Of a stretch of DNA of 64,000 bases, positions 1 to 8,505 are shown piece by piece. The notes under the pieces were generated by a model. It did no database searches, was not told the origin of the DNA, and saw only the letters and a list, made by a program, of their open reading frames with translations. Made by a program: the position numbers and the translations under genes. Source of the DNA: a virus; IMG/VR virus record IMGVR_UViG_3300044797_000094, positions 1 to 64,000 of that record; one strand, given 5' to 3'. Each line of letters starts with the position of its first letter. Positions within the stretch are counted from its first letter, which is position 1.

Positions 1-624
1 ATCGCGTCAGGCGCGTCCAGCAATCTTCTGGCGATTCAAGTGGGCGGCTCAAATCTCTTCACTGTATCGACAGCCGGAAACGTCGCCGCCAGCAATCTCA
101 GCCTTGGGGGAACGTTGACGACGGCTGCGGCCGCGACTCTTTCCGGCGCGTATTCATTCACAGGTACGCTTACCGCCGCGACGAGCGTTACATTTCCAAC
201 CAGCGGAACGCTTCTCACAAGCGCATCCGCAGCCGTGACAAGCGCGGTGGCCATCACCGGCGGAACGATTGACGGCACGACGATTGGCGGAACGACGCCC
301 TGTCAGGCGCAGGTCTATAGTCCAGTCAATGCACAAACAGGGACGACGTACACCTTCGCGTTGAGCGACAACGGGACCACGGTCTACGGGAGCAACTCGT
401 CGGCACAGACGTACACCATTCCAAAGCATACGACGACCGCGCTGCCGGTCGGAGCGGAAATCGTCGTGATGCAATGGGGTAGCGGAAAAATCAGCCCCTC
501 CGGCGCATCGGGCGTGACGCTGAATTTGCCGAGCGGAGTGACCGGATCGAATGGCCAATATACCGCGTTCGTGCTCAAGCAAATGACCACTGATACCTGG
601 GTCGCTTTCGGAAACATGGCATGA
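1..624 (+). CDS. Tail fibre / tail-tip adhesin, C-terminal part (5' end outside window)
   Basis: The frame is open from the first base, so the gene begins before the window; 207 residues are visible. The first half is low-complexity Ser/Thr/Ala/Gly sequence with repeated GG-S-N-L and G-T-L-T turns, as in the shaft of trimeric phage tail fibres. After about residue 100 it becomes a more ordinary domain containing Pro and aromatic residues, probably the distal tip. The stop overlaps the start of the glycine-rich gene (ATGA), so the two are probably translated together. Fibre assignment is from composition and position; the receptor cannot be inferred. Confidence 0.7.
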   Translation: MASGASSNLLAIQVGGSNLFTVSTAGNVAASNLSLGGTLTTAAAATLSGAYSFTGTLTAATSVTFPTSGTLLTSASAAVTSAVAITGGTIDGTTIGGTTPCQAQVYSPVNAQTGTTYTFALSDNGTTVYGSNSSAQTYTIPKHTTTALPVGAEIVVMQWGSGKISPSGASGVTLNLPSGVTGSNGQYTAFVLKQMTTDTWVAFGNMA

Positions 625-1271
625 CGGTCGCTGGAATCATAGGAGCGCTGGTAAAGTCGGGCGGGGGCGGTCCTCCGTCGCCAAACGTCTACACGAGCGG
701 GACCGGCACCGTCACATCGAGCTGGACTGGTACCGTCACGATTGAGGGTTATGGCCCTGGCGGCGGCGGTGCGGGGGGCGACAGTTCAAACCCGGCTGGC
801 GGTTCCGGCGGTGGCGGCGGCGGCTACTTCAAGATTGTGCTGTCGGTGACAAGCGGGCAGCAATTCGTCTATACAGTCGGCACATTGGGGACGGGCGGCA
901 CGACGGCTCCGACGAACGGCGTGGCGGGGACGGCGACGACCGTTGTCAACGGCGTAACAACATACACGGCTAACGGCGGAGGCGGAGGGACAACGGATAA
1001 CGGCGGGGGTGGGGCGGGCGGCACCGCGAGTGGCGGCAGCACGAACACAACAGGGACAGCGGGAAGTGTCAACAATGGATCGAGTAATTCTGGGGGGGCT
1101 GGTGGCGCTGGGGCCGGACCGCTAGGGGGGGCCGGAGGCGCGGGAGTGGCGTCTGGAACTTCCGGGAACAATGGGTCTAGCTATGGCGGTGGCGGTGGTG
1201 GCGCGGGAAAGAACGCCCTGGGCGGAGGCGGATCGTCAGGCACCGGGGCTGCGATCTTCACCTGGTCATGA
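621..1271 (+). CDS. Glycine-rich tail adhesin-like protein
   Basis: 216 residues, dominated by Gly runs (GGGG, GAGG, GGS) separated by short Thr/Val/Tyr strands. It resembles the polyglycine-sandwich adhesins at the fibre tips of several phages. A conserved-looking start to the domain (YFKIVLSVTSGQQFVYTVG, about residues 73-91) precedes the Gly-rich loops. It directly follows and overlaps the fibre gene by four bases, as expected for an adhesin that caps the fibre. No enzymatic motif is visible. The proline-rich frame on the other strand is a by-product of GGC/GGG codons. Confidence 0.65.
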   Translation: MTVAGIIGALVKSGGGGPPSPNVYTSGTGTVTSSWTGTVTIEGYGPGGGGAGGDSSNPAGGSGGGGGGYFKIVLSVTSGQQFVYTVGTLGTGGTTAPTNGVAGTATTVVNGVTTYTANGGGGGTTDNGGGGAGGTASGGSTNTTGTAGSVNNGSSNSGGAGGAGAGPLGGAGGAGVASGTSGNNGSSYGGGGGGAGKNALGGGGSSGTGAAIFTWS

Positions 1272-1329
1272 TCTGATTGTGTATTTGGACCGTTGAGGGT
1301 ATGGAGCAATCACATGGCATTGAAAACTG

Positions 1330-1382
1330 TTGACAAATAGTATCGAATGTCGATCAGAATTTACGTTCCCTCGGCTTGAGGG
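1330..1382 (+). promoter_or_regulatory. Possible weak promoter and short hairpin in the 233-base gap
   Basis: TTGACA at 1330-1335 is followed 19 bases later by CAGAAT (1355-1360), a poor spacing. A short hairpin CCCTC-ggctt-GAGGG lies at 1368-1382, with no T-run after it. Nothing else is recognisable between 1272 and 1504. This may start the lysis-like unit that follows. Confidence 0.25.
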
Positions 1383-1504
1383 ATCATGCCTGTGGACGGC
1401 TCGACAATCCTGAAACCGGCAATGGAATCGGGGCGGAGTCGGTTGAAGCAGGAGCTAAACCGTGTCCACTTTTAGGCACATTTTAGAGAGCAGGACGACG
1501 AATT

Positions 1505-1732
1505 ATGAAAGAAATCTACATCGTGACAATTGGTCTGGCGGCGTGCCTGTTATTCGTTGCCACGATAACACGGCAGCCTGAAGAGATCTGGAGCGACGAT
1601 AAGGAATCGTTTCGCCGCGAATGGGTGGCGAGAGAGGGAAGTCTGGACGAATTCGGTCGACATATCAATCCGGACGGAACGCTCGTGGATCAAGAGGTGA
1701 CTCGAAAGGAACCTGGCGATGACGCCGCTTGA
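1505..1732 (+). CDS. Small single-pass membrane protein
   Basis: 75 residues. Residues 4-20 form one hydrophobic segment (IVTIGLAACLLFVATI), followed by a charged Glu/Asp/Lys/Arg-rich tail. The layout (N-terminal anchor, periplasmic or cytoplasmic charged domain) fits an inner-membrane spanin-like or other membrane-associated phage protein, but no family is recognised. An AGGA precedes the ATG. It overlaps the lipase gene by 14 bases, suggesting that the two act together at the envelope. A lysis role is inference only. Confidence 0.55.
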   Translation: MKEIYIVTIGLAACLLFVATITRQPEEIWSDDKESFRREWVAREGSLDEFGRHINPDGTLVDQEVTRKEPGDDAA

Positions 1733-2339
1733 AGCCGCCAATATCGCGAAAGCCGCCTACAATGCGGGCGACTTCACTGTCGTCGGGAATGTCCTGTCAT
1801 TTCGCGGAAGCGACGATCTTGGCGACTGGATTAAAGACCTGGAACTCTACGAGATTAAACAGCATGTGGAATATCCCGGTCTCGTTCATGATGGATTCGC
1901 CACGCGGCTTGCGTTGCTGTGGCCACGAATAATCTCAAAAATACCACAAAATGGCGATCTCGTTATTGTCGGCCATTCTCTTGGCGGGGCGCTCGCCACA
2001 CTCGCTTCCGTCAGGTTAAAGGATGCCGGTTACGCCACGACAGTCTTCACATTTGGCAGTCCGCGCGTCGGAAACTCCGTGTTCTCGGCGGCTTACAAAT
2101 GCGACCACTTCCGTTTCGTCAATCGGGCCGACATCGTGCCGCACTTGCCGCCATTTAAAGTGATCGGCGAACAGTACTTGCACGTTAATACCTTGAAGTG
2201 GATCGATTTCAATGGTCGATTAGCCTTGGAAAACGAACACTATCTGTTGGAAGCGATCGAATCTCGTGACATGGTGATCGAGGACCACTACATTGAGAAC
2301 TACATCGCGGCCATTGCCAAACTGGGCGTGCAGAGTTGA
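1719..2339 (+). CDS. Lipase class 3-like alpha/beta hydrolase
   Basis: 206 residues, the length of a compact class 3 (fungal-type) lipase domain. The nucleophile elbow GHSLGG puts the catalytic Ser at residue 87. NRADIVP provides the likely Asp at 138 and EDHYIENY the likely His at 190. VLSFRGS (residues 25-31) matches the oxyanion-hole strand of the family, and FTFGSPRVGN follows the nucleophile in the usual place. No signal peptide is present. It could hydrolyse lipid or ester bonds in host membrane or surface polymers during lysis or entry; whether it is a lysis enzyme or a virion part is not shown by the sequence. Confidence 0.85.
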   Translation: MTPLEAANIAKAAYNAGDFTVVGNVLSFRGSDDLGDWIKDLELYEIKQHVEYPGLVHDGFATRLALLWPRIISKIPQNGDLVIVGHSLGGALATLASVRLKDAGYATTVFTFGSPRVGNSVFSAAYKCDHFRFVNRADIVPHLPPFKVIGEQYLHVNTLKWIDFNGRLALENEHYLLEAIESRDMVIEDHYIENYIAAIAKLGVQS

Positions 2340-2418
2340 TTGCCAAAATGACGCATGATGGATAGCATTTGCATCGCTCGTGCTCGGAACTCATTTCCAC
2401 ACGGAGAGGCGGTGATCC

Positions 2419-2853
2419 TTGTCAAATCTCAGCGACTGGCAGGCGTGGGTCGCAAGCTGGGTCAACTGGCTCAAGGCAAAAGACGACGCCTATGATGCGG
2501 AAGACGCATCTCTTGAATCACGAATCGCGACACTCGAAACAAATTTGGGGGCAATCATGACCGGACAAGCGGATATCCTTGCGGCCGAAACAGCGGCGGC
2601 GGCGGCAATTGACACGGCGACACAGCTTCTGACCTCTCTTGTAAGTGTTGCGACGTCATTGCAAAACACGGTAACGTCTCTGCAATCGACGGTAGCGGCA
2701 TTGCAGGCGGCCGCTGCGCCGGAAGATGCGGCCCTTGAAGCGGCCTCCCTGGATCTCAGCACGCACCTTGGAACGCTGAACACGGCAATCTCGACGGCAC
2801 AATCGGCGTTGGCGGCGTTGAACCCGGCCTCATCCGCATCTTCCTCAAGCTGA
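2419..2853 (+). CDS. Ala-rich coiled-coil tail-associated protein
   Basis: 144 residues, starting at TTG with GGAG 12 bases upstream. After a Trp-rich N-terminus (WQAWVASWVNWL) the protein is heptad-patterned, with Ala, Leu, Thr and Ser at core positions and the segment LETNLGAIMTGQ, so a long coiled coil is likely. It ends in a short poly-Ser tail, a style shared with the tail-tip proteins at 52.7-55.2 kb. It may be a fibre hinge, chaperone or small structural protein. No family is recognised. Confidence 0.6.
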   Translation: MSNLSDWQAWVASWVNWLKAKDDAYDAEDASLESRIATLETNLGAIMTGQADILAAETAAAAAIDTATQLLTSLVSVATSLQNTVTSLQSTVAALQAAAAPEDAALEAASLDLSTHLGTLNTAISTAQSALAALNPASSASSSS

Positions 2854-2880
2854 ATCACCACGAAAGATCATGATGATCTT

Positions 2881-2918
2881 CGGCTCGCGCCGGGCGCTCC
2901 AATCCCGGCCGAGTTTTT
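2881..2918 (+). terminator. Rho-independent terminator
   Basis: A GC-rich stem pairs CTCG-cg-CCGGG with CCCGG-c-CGAG around a nine-base loop and is followed directly by TTTTT. It lies just after the coiled-coil gene. A smaller AAGATC...GATCTT hairpin precedes it at 2864-2880. Confidence 0.75.
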
Positions 2919-2937
2919 AATACTCGCGGGTTGTCAC

Positions 2938-3252
2938 ATGTCAATTATCGTCGATCTGAGTGCTCGTCCATTAAATTTCTCCTTCGATGATAATGGAGAA
3001 AGGGAATTTCTCTGGCCTGACAGACCCGATCTGACGCTCGGCGCGGCATTCGCCAAGTTCATACTCGCCGAAGCGACAGATGGCCCGGCGGTCAAATATG
3101 TTATGTGGTGTTACGCTCTCGGCGAGAATCGGCCGATTGAGTTAAACGACAAGGAATACGATCTCCTTTACGACCTAGCGGACAAATCCAAGATCGCTGC
3201 GATTCTGCGAGGTCAGATTCTGATTGCAATGGAAGAGGCCAAAAAATCCTGA
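2938..3252 (+). CDS. Small hypothetical structural-module protein
   Basis: 104 residues, acidic, no hydrophobic segment. The sequence is ordinary globular protein with an aromatic middle (KYVMWCYALGENRPIEL) and a helical C-terminal half. It is the first gene after a terminator and is followed 12 bases later by a probable virion protein. The middle resembles small phage proteins encoded next to tail or decoration genes, but I cannot name a family. Confidence 0.6.
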   Translation: MSIIVDLSARPLNFSFDDNGEREFLWPDRPDLTLGAAFAKFILAEATDGPAVKYVMWCYALGENRPIELNDKEYDLLYDLADKSKIAAILRGQILIAMEEAKKS

Positions 3253-3264
3253 CGGAGTCGCTTC

Positions 3265-4041
3265 GTGGCCAGTAAAATTATTCAAGGCGACATCCCACCC
3301 GGCGGCACGATCACCGGAAAAGTGTTCGATCGAAACACGGGGGCATTGATCAGCACATCTGGAGATTTGTCATTCTCGCAAACCGGAGCGAATCCGCTTT
3401 TCAACCAAGCGACGATGACTGATGCGGCGATCGGAACACAGGTCATTGTCCTGTATAGAAATGGATCTGCGTTCGCGGATTATCTGATCGACTTTCCACA
3501 AACTGAGACGGCGGGGAGCTACGATTTTCAGGATTCTCCTACAGTGGCCGATATTGCCGCCGGAATTGTCGATCTTGACATTAAGATCGTCGTCGCAATT
3601 CCTCCAGCGGTGGCGACCGGAAGCCTTACACCAGGCCAGATCACATGCACTCGCGGCGACACATTGGCCGTGACTAACGGGACGACTGTCGCGCTTTTGG
3701 GAAATATTTCGGCCAGAACGAAGCTGAGTTTCACGGCGAAACTGCCTTGGGCCGTTCAGAATTCAGCGAATACCGATTCTCAGGCAATCATTCAGGTGGT
3801 GGAGGGAATCGGCCTCACAATTCTGAATGGCGCTCCAGCGTCAAATTCAGCTTATGGAAGCCTGGTCGTGACAGACGCCTCAACGGGCGTCTTTACTCTC
3901 ACAATCGCCGCACAAGCCACGGCGGCGATTCCAATTGAGGATCTGCTGTGGGATGTGCAAGTCGAATTCGCATCCAACATTTCGACGCCGATCAACGGGA
4001 CATTCTCGATCGCGCCTGATGTGACGCAGGCGACGAATTAA
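3265..4041 (+). CDS. Probable virion structural protein (beta-rich)
   Basis: 258 residues from a GTG start with GGAG about seven bases upstream. The composition (Thr, Ala, Ile, Ser, few charged residues, alternating polar and hydrophobic strands) is typical of beta-sandwich phage virion proteins. Repeated strand patterns such as GQITCTRGDTLAVTNGT suggest Ig-like or baseplate/decoration folds. It sits between tail-fibre and packaging genes. No enzymatic motif is visible and the exact role is unknown. Confidence 0.6.
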   Translation: MASKIIQGDIPPGGTITGKVFDRNTGALISTSGDLSFSQTGANPLFNQATMTDAAIGTQVIVLYRNGSAFADYLIDFPQTETAGSYDFQDSPTVADIAAGIVDLDIKIVVAIPPAVATGSLTPGQITCTRGDTLAVTNGTTVALLGNISARTKLSFTAKLPWAVQNSANTDSQAIIQVVEGIGLTILNGAPASNSAYGSLVVTDASTGVFTLTIAAQATAAIPIEDLLWDVQVEFASNISTPINGTFSIAPDVTQATN

Positions 4042-4098
4042 TGGGCAATCAAAATGGCATCGCAGTTGACCCGGAGAAATCGAACAGGTTGGAGGAAA

Positions 4099-4422
4099 AT
4101 GCCAGACGAAAGCCTTCGTCTCGTGACTCGTTGCGATGTATTTTATAAAGTCACCGACGAAAGCATCGCAATTCTCTTGTGTTATTGCGGTTACGAATGC
4201 GAAGCGATTGTGTTTGGAGCGTTTAGAATGCAGTTGACGATCAGAAGGGAATCTGTAAGAGCGAAGATTGCTGAAATGGACGAGCGACTTCGAAAATGCG
4301 GCGTGTTCGGAATCGTGGAAAAAGAGTCATTCAGGCCGCAAAAAAACAAGAGAAAGCCGAGACCGACGCATGAAATCATCGGAAACGCTCCTGATTGGTC
4401 CGTAAAAATGATCGCGGACTGA
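4099..4422 (+). CDS. Hypothetical protein upstream of HNH nuclease
   Basis: 107 residues. The ATG at 4099 is preferred over an upstream in-frame ATG because GGAGG sits at 4091-4095. It contains three Cys in the first third (VTRCDVF, LLCYCGYECEA) and a basic C-terminus (RPQKNKRKPRPTH), which could bind nucleic acid. No family is recognised. It lies just before the HNH gene and terminase genes, so it probably belongs to the packaging module. Confidence 0.55.
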   Translation: MPDESLRLVTRCDVFYKVTDESIAILLCYCGYECEAIVFGAFRMQLTIRRESVRAKIAEMDERLRKCGVFGIVEKESFRPQKNKRKPRPTHEIIGNAPDWSVKMIAD

Positions 4423-4427
4423 AAACG

Positions 4428-4754
4428 ATGCGAAATGCCGAGCGAAAGCTGCTTCACAATCTACACGGCGGAATCTGCTTTTGGTGTCATCGTCGAACAA
4501 GGCTGAAACGCCCGAGGCCGAGCGACGGCCAGCTTGATCCACTCGCATCAACGATCGATCATCTGATCAATAAATTGGATCGGCCCCACAAACTCGAAGC
4601 CGTCACCGTCAACTCGTGCCATCAATGCAACCAAAGGCGTGGCCAGGAAACAAATGTCGCCAAGCCAGAGGATCGGCGAAAGAGGATGGAAATCGACGTC
4701 GAAGAATATTTGAAATGGCATGCGGCAATCCGTCGAGATGGAATCCTGTCTTGA
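4428..4754 (+). CDS. HNH endonuclease (packaging-associated)
   Basis: 108 residues. The zinc and metal framework is visible: CFWC near residue 17, then STIDHLINK with the catalytic-type His, and NSCHQCNQRRG with the second CxxC and Asn. This is the standard HNH order C-C, DH, N, C-C. Small HNH proteins beside terL are common in HK97-type phages, where they assist cos-end cleavage or packaging. The start is uncertain: an in-frame ATG at 4395 would overlap the previous gene. A free-standing homing nuclease is the alternative. Confidence 0.8.
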   Translation: MRNAERKLLHNLHGGICFWCHRRTRLKRPRPSDGQLDPLASTIDHLINKLDRPHKLEAVTVNSCHQCNQRRGQETNVAKPEDRRKRMEIDVEEYLKWHAAIRRDGILS

Positions 4755-4901
4755 CGGACGCGACGAGCCATTCGTAAATTGGAGGCCTTGAGTTCATTGG
4801 ACGGAGGAGTCGACGACGCAAAATCGTTGGCCGCCGATTCGATGGTCCGGTTCCAGAACTCGGCAAGCTAAAAAGACGCCGAATAAATTGGAAGGCAATC
4901 A

Positions 4902-5597
4902 ATGCCGGGAAAGAGGACAAGAAAACGAGATCGAATTTGGAAAGAACGCGAACGCGAAGCGAAGCGAGTGGAAGCCGAAAATCAAGCGGCGCCAATTCGG
5001 CCAGAAGAAATAACGACTGCTGATTTAGTCGCCGAAAAGACTGGAAAAAGCGGCGTCACGTATATTCCAGAGATCGTTTCTGGCATGGATGATGGGGAAG
5101 GGGGAAAAGTAATTCGCCCCGCCGAAATCGCGATTGCGAGGCGGGCGATTCGGGAAGACTGGCCGCTCGAACCGGAGAAGCGAAATCAGCTCATGGAAGA
5201 GTTATACAAAGTCGCGATGACGAAGCCGAAAATTGTGGCCGGCGCACCTGATCCAGGTCGGGCAATCCGGGTTTCATCGACGACCCGCGTCCTTGCGATG
5301 CGAACGCTCGTGATGGCCGATGGAATCAACGCCAAACGAGAGCAAATCGACGTAACCGCCGCCAGAGCGAATCTTGGCGTCAAAGTCAACGTAAACGTCG
5401 GCGTCAGCGTGTCTCAGCATGTTCAGGCCGCTGTCGCGGCGGAGCCGGAATATTTGGAGTGGTTGCGTGAGCGAGCCTACCCCGCAGATCGAGACGCCGA
5501 TGCTTTGGGCCGCGACGATCTCAAAACGGAAATTCTTACTGCCGACGCATGTCAGGGTGATGGACAAGGCGGTGACGGACACGATTCAGGGAATTGA
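4902..5597 (+). CDS. Putative terminase small subunit
   Basis: 231 residues with a highly basic and acidic N-terminal helix (RTRKRDRIWKERE), a middle region with helical segments, and a polar, Asp/Gly-rich tail. Position immediately upstream of the large terminase supports the call, but no helix-turn-helix is certain by eye. The last 43 codons overlap the start of terL in another frame. The family role is to recognise phage DNA and hand it to TerL. It could instead be an unrelated packaging gene. Confidence 0.5.
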   Translation: MPGKRTRKRDRIWKEREREAKRVEAENQAAPIRPEEITTADLVAEKTGKSGVTYIPEIVSGMDDGEGGKVIRPAEIAIARRAIREDWPLEPEKRNQLMEELYKVAMTKPKIVAGAPDPGRAIRVSSTTRVLAMRTLVMADGINAKREQIDVTAARANLGVKVNVNVGVSVSQHVQAAVAAEPEYLEWLRERAYPADRDADALGRDDLKTEILTADACQGDGQGGDGHDSGN

Positions 5598-6951
5598 CGG
5601 CATTCGGCGGTTGATGATTTGCATGCCGCCTCGGCACGGCAAAAGTTCGTACGCCTCTCAATATTTCCCGTCCTGGTTTCTCGGTACGTTCCCAGACAAG
5701 CGTGTGATCCTCACGAGTTATGAAGCGTCATTCGCGGCCACATGGGGACGGAAGGCTAGAAACCTTTTGGAAGAACACGGTGGACTCTTTGGCGTTCGCG
5801 TCGCATCGTCGCCCAGTGCCGCCGATCAATGGGACATCGAAGGAAATACGGGCGGGATGGTGACGGCTGGGGTCGGCGGCCCAATTACTGGCCGCGGCGC
5901 GGACTGTGCAATTATCGACGACGCCTTAAAAAACTTTGAGGAAGCGTCATCGCAACTTATTCGGGATAAGATTTGGGACTGGTGGCAGTCGACGTTGTAT
6001 ACTCGCCTTGAGCCTAACGCCGTGGTCGTGATGGTAATGACTCGGTGGCATGAAGACGACCTCTGCGGACGAATCATCGCAAGCGTCAAGTCCGGCGAAA
6101 GTGAACGCTGGCGAATGCTTCGCCTTCCAGCGATAAACAGTCAGAATCTCGCGCTATGGCCAGAGCGATATTCATTGAAGGATCTTCATCAGATTCGTCG
6201 ATCAGTCGGCCCGCATCATTGGGAAGCCCTCTACCAGCAAAATCCGACGGCGAGGGAGGGTTCTTTCTTCAAGGTCAACAAGTTCAATTATGCGCCTTCG
6301 GAACCAATTGGGCTTCGGACTGTCCGAGCGTGGGACTTGGCCGCGACGGAAGGCGACGGCGACTACACGGCGGGAGTGAGGATCGGCATCGACAATGAAG
6401 GGCGAGTTTACGTCTGCCATGTCCAACGCGGCCAATGGGCGACGGACGAACGGGACCGATGGTTGAAATCGACGGCGGTTGAAGACGGCTATGGAACGAT
6501 GATTCATTTGGCGGAAGACCCAGGCCAGGCGTCGAAATCGCAGATGCTGACGCTTTCCCGTCTACTGAACGGATTCAGCGTCAAAAGCCTTCGTGTGACC
6601 GGCAAGAAAACCACGCGGGCCGACTCGTTCAGTTCTCAAGTGAATATGGGAAACGTCTGGCTTGTGAAGGGAAGCTGGAACGGTCCCTACATCGAAGAAT
6701 TGAGGCAATTCGACAAAGGTAAAAATGATGATCAAATCGACGCATCGGCCGACGCCTACAATGAATTGACGCAAACCACAAATCAATATTACGTCGCGAC
6801 CGGAGGCGACAGAGACGACCGAGAAATTGAGCATCATCCCTATGGCGGCATGGTGGAAAAAGACGACGATTTAGAAGAAACTCCGCCTCCAAAAATAGAC
6901 AAGCCCGTTTCGTATCCGTATCACGTGGGCGGCACAGATCGAGTCTACTGA
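5467..6951 (+). CDS. terL: Terminase large subunit
   Basis: 494 residues from GTG 5467, chosen because GGAG lies seven bases upstream; an in-frame ATG at 5419 has no such support. The ATPase part has Walker A MPPRHGKS (residues 53-60) and a Walker B-like DCAIIDDA. The C-terminal RNase H-like nuclease part has RAWDLAATEGDGDYTAG with the first metal Asp, an EDPGQASKSQ motif, and a final NDDQIDASADAY with Asp residues. It packages DNA into the prohead and cuts the concatemer. It is complete, with no frameshift. Confidence 0.95.
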   Translation: MSEPTPQIETPMLWAATISKRKFLLPTHVRVMDKAVTDTIQGIDGIRRLMICMPPRHGKSSYASQYFPSWFLGTFPDKRVILTSYEASFAATWGRKARNLLEEHGGLFGVRVASSPSAADQWDIEGNTGGMVTAGVGGPITGRGADCAIIDDALKNFEEASSQLIRDKIWDWWQSTLYTRLEPNAVVVMVMTRWHEDDLCGRIIASVKSGESERWRMLRLPAINSQNLALWPERYSLKDLHQIRRSVGPHHWEALYQQNPTAREGSFFKVNKFNYAPSEPIGLRTVRAWDLAATEGDGDYTAGVRIGIDNEGRVYVCHVQRGQWATDERDRWLKSTAVEDGYGTMIHLAEDPGQASKSQMLTLSRLLNGFSVKSLRVTGKKTTRADSFSSQVNMGNVWLVKGSWNGPYIEELRQFDKGKNDDQIDASADAYNELTQTTNQYYVATGGDRDDREIEHHPYGGMVEKDDDLEETPPPKIDKPVSYPYHVGGTDRVY

Positions 6952-6990
6952 AAGACAAAGTCAAATGAGAATAAAACGCGACGGACGTTC

Positions 6991-7131
6991 ATGGAAATCG
7001 GCGTTCTCGATGCGCTGAAAAGCGAGCCCATTCCATGTCCGAACTGCTCCAAGCCACGATCCATCGGCATCCGTTTCTGCTCCGCAAGATGCTCGAGTGA
7101 ATTCAGAAGAAAGGCTAAGGCGAATAAATGA
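6991..7131 (+). CDS. 46-residue zinc-finger protein
   Basis: A short frame with IPCPNCSKPR (CxxC) and FCSARCSSEFRRK (CxxxC) followed by a basic tail. This is the usual pattern of a tiny treble-clef or ribbon zinc finger. Its stop overlaps the next start (ATGA), so it is translated as part of this operon. It may bind nucleic acid or another protein; nothing more specific can be said. Confidence 0.65.
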   Translation: MEIGVLDALKSEPIPCPNCSKPRSIGIRFCSARCSSEFRRKAKANK

Positions 7132-7604
7132 ATGATGATTTATCGATGGATGCCATGCGAGATGTCATAATTCCGTTGTATAAGGAAGCGAAACCGAGTG
7201 GTCCACGTGGAATCAAGCCGTGTCCAAAATGCAAGAATCCACAAGTGATGATGTTCTACTGGAAGGACAACCTGATGTCCTGCGGGCGGTGCGAGCATGA
7301 GGAGGTGATGTCGGGAGTTCCAGCTGCCTTCGATATCGGAAAGTTCTTGTCGGAAGCAAAGCCATGCGCATCGGCCGTCAACGGAACGAAGGATTCTGTC
7401 GTGTTTCTCACGCTCCCTGAATCCGTGCGCCTTGATAAAGATCACGCGAACCGTATCGCTGAATCGGTCCAGGAATCATTCAAAGGAACGTCTCTCGAGG
7501 GGGTGAAGTGTTTAGTGTTCGGTTCGGGAGCGAAAATCACGATTTGTCAGAGCGAAGACGAGGCCGCGATCGAGCGTGCGAAAAGACTGCGGGAAGGCAG
7601 ATGA
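7128..7604 (+). CDS. Zinc-ribbon hypothetical protein
   Basis: 158 residues. The N-terminal third has a four-Cys zinc ribbon, KPCPKCKNPQ then MSCGRCEHEE, spaced as in Lar-like or transcription-factor ribbons. The remainder (about residues 75-158) is a predicted alpha/beta domain without known motifs. It overlaps both neighbours by four bases (ATGA). The Lar family restricts host restriction enzymes and has a similar Cys pattern, but the similarity here is too weak to call. Confidence 0.6.
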   Translation: MNDDLSMDAMRDVIIPLYKEAKPSGPRGIKPCPKCKNPQVMMFYWKDNLMSCGRCEHEEVMSGVPAAFDIGKFLSEAKPCASAVNGTKDSVVFLTLPESVRLDKDHANRIAESVQESFKGTSLEGVKCLVFGSGAKITICQSEDEAAIERAKRLREGR

Positions 7605-7915
7605 GTGAACCGAAAACGCTTCTCGGGCTGCCGATCGAATACATCGAGAATCTTGGCGTTCCAAAAGTTGGCTATTTGGAACTGATGCCGGAATTGTTCG
7701 CTGAGATCTGCAAGATCCAAAAGGACGGTCCACCAGGTTTTCTGAAAGTCATCACAAATCCGCTGCCTGATGATGCCGAAGTTGTTGGAATTGAGCGAGC
7801 GGATAACGGCAACCTGAGGATGGCAATCAAATCACGCAGTTACAATGACGGCCAGGTGATCAATCCTCCGCTGCTCTGCCGAGTATTTCAGGGCGACCAA
7901 CCGAAAAGTCATTGA
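7601..7915 (+). CDS. Hypothetical protein, 104 residues
   Basis: The start at 7601 overlaps the previous stop (ATGA), which decides it over an upstream ATG in the same frame. The protein is soluble, with a beta-rich middle (VVGIERADNGNLRMAIKSRS) and no Cys cluster or hydrophobic segment. No family is recognised. It is embedded in a tight operon between a zinc-ribbon gene and a DUF3307 membrane protein. Confidence 0.6.
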   Translation: MSEPKTLLGLPIEYIENLGVPKVGYLELMPELFAEICKIQKDGPPGFLKVITNPLPDDAEVVGIERADNGNLRMAIKSRSYNDGQVINPPLLCRVFQGDQPKSH

Positions 7916-8272
7916 ATGAACGATCCGCTTCTCTATGCGATCATTGGGCACCTCGTCGGTGACTTTATGGTCCAAAACGACTGGCAGGCAGCTAACAAAA
8001 AGACATCATCGATCGCGTGCGGGATTCATGCGTTCCTTTGGACAATGTGTGTGCTCGCTTCATCGATGTGGTGGAACCCGATAATCGCAGCATGGTTATT
8101 CGTGACTCATTTCGGGATTGATCGAACGAACTTCGTCAAACGGTGGATGGAGTTTAATGGTCAATCGCAATTCATGACTGGCCCGCTGTCTCCTTGGTCG
8201 ATTGTGGTCGTCGACAATATCTGGCATATTCTCACAATCGTCGCCTGCGACAGGTATTTGGCTTGGAGTTGA
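7916..8272 (+). CDS. DUF3307-like membrane protein
   Basis: 118 residues with three to four hydrophobic segments (about residues 5-20, 35-60, 65-75 and 95-112). The N-terminal GHLVGDFMVQNDWQAANK matches the conserved start of DUF3307 proteins, which occur in bacteria and many phages and have no established function. The gene begins one base after the previous stop. It may act in the host membrane, for example in lysis timing or superinfection exclusion, but that is speculation. Confidence 0.75.
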   Translation: MNDPLLYAIIGHLVGDFMVQNDWQAANKKTSSIACGIHAFLWTMCVLASSMWWNPIIAAWLFVTHFGIDRTNFVKRWMEFNGQSQFMTGPLSPWSIVVVDNIWHILTIVACDRYLAWS

Positions 8273-8274
8273 GA

Positions 8275-8505
8275 ATGGCGCAATCCAAAACAGAATTCGA
8301 CTTGCGAGTAGCGAGATTATTCAAGGCGTCTCAAAGGCTGCTTGGTTCTGATTTGACTGACAGAAATAAAAGGGCGTTTGCGGAAGACTTATTCGAGGTC
8401 TGCAAGAGCATCCTCAATCATGACTTCGTGGGGGGCGGAGATATTTCGATGAAATCGCTTCCGGCAAATTCGGAGGCAATTGTGAGCCCGGGCGATGAGC
8501 TATAA
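8275..8505 (+). CDS. Small hypothetical protein, 76 residues
   Basis: Starts at 8275 two bases after the DUF3307 stop, which is preferred over a longer version overlapping that gene. It is mostly helical and charged (KTEFDLRVARLFKASQRLL), with no Cys pairs. It overlaps the next gene by 11 bases. No family is recognised. Confidence 0.5.
   Translation: MAQSKTEFDLRVARLFKASQRLLGSDLTDRNKRAFAEDLFEVCKSILNHDFVGGGDISMKSLPANSEAIVSPGDEL

Noticed and set aside
869-1171. Proline-rich minus-strand protein
   Set aside because: It is the complement of GGC/GGG/GCG codons of the glycine-rich adhesin; no ribosome site.
4755-4901. 27-residue frame from TTG after the HNH gene
   Set aside because: GGAGG is only two bases from TTG and the peptide has no recognisable feature; too little support.
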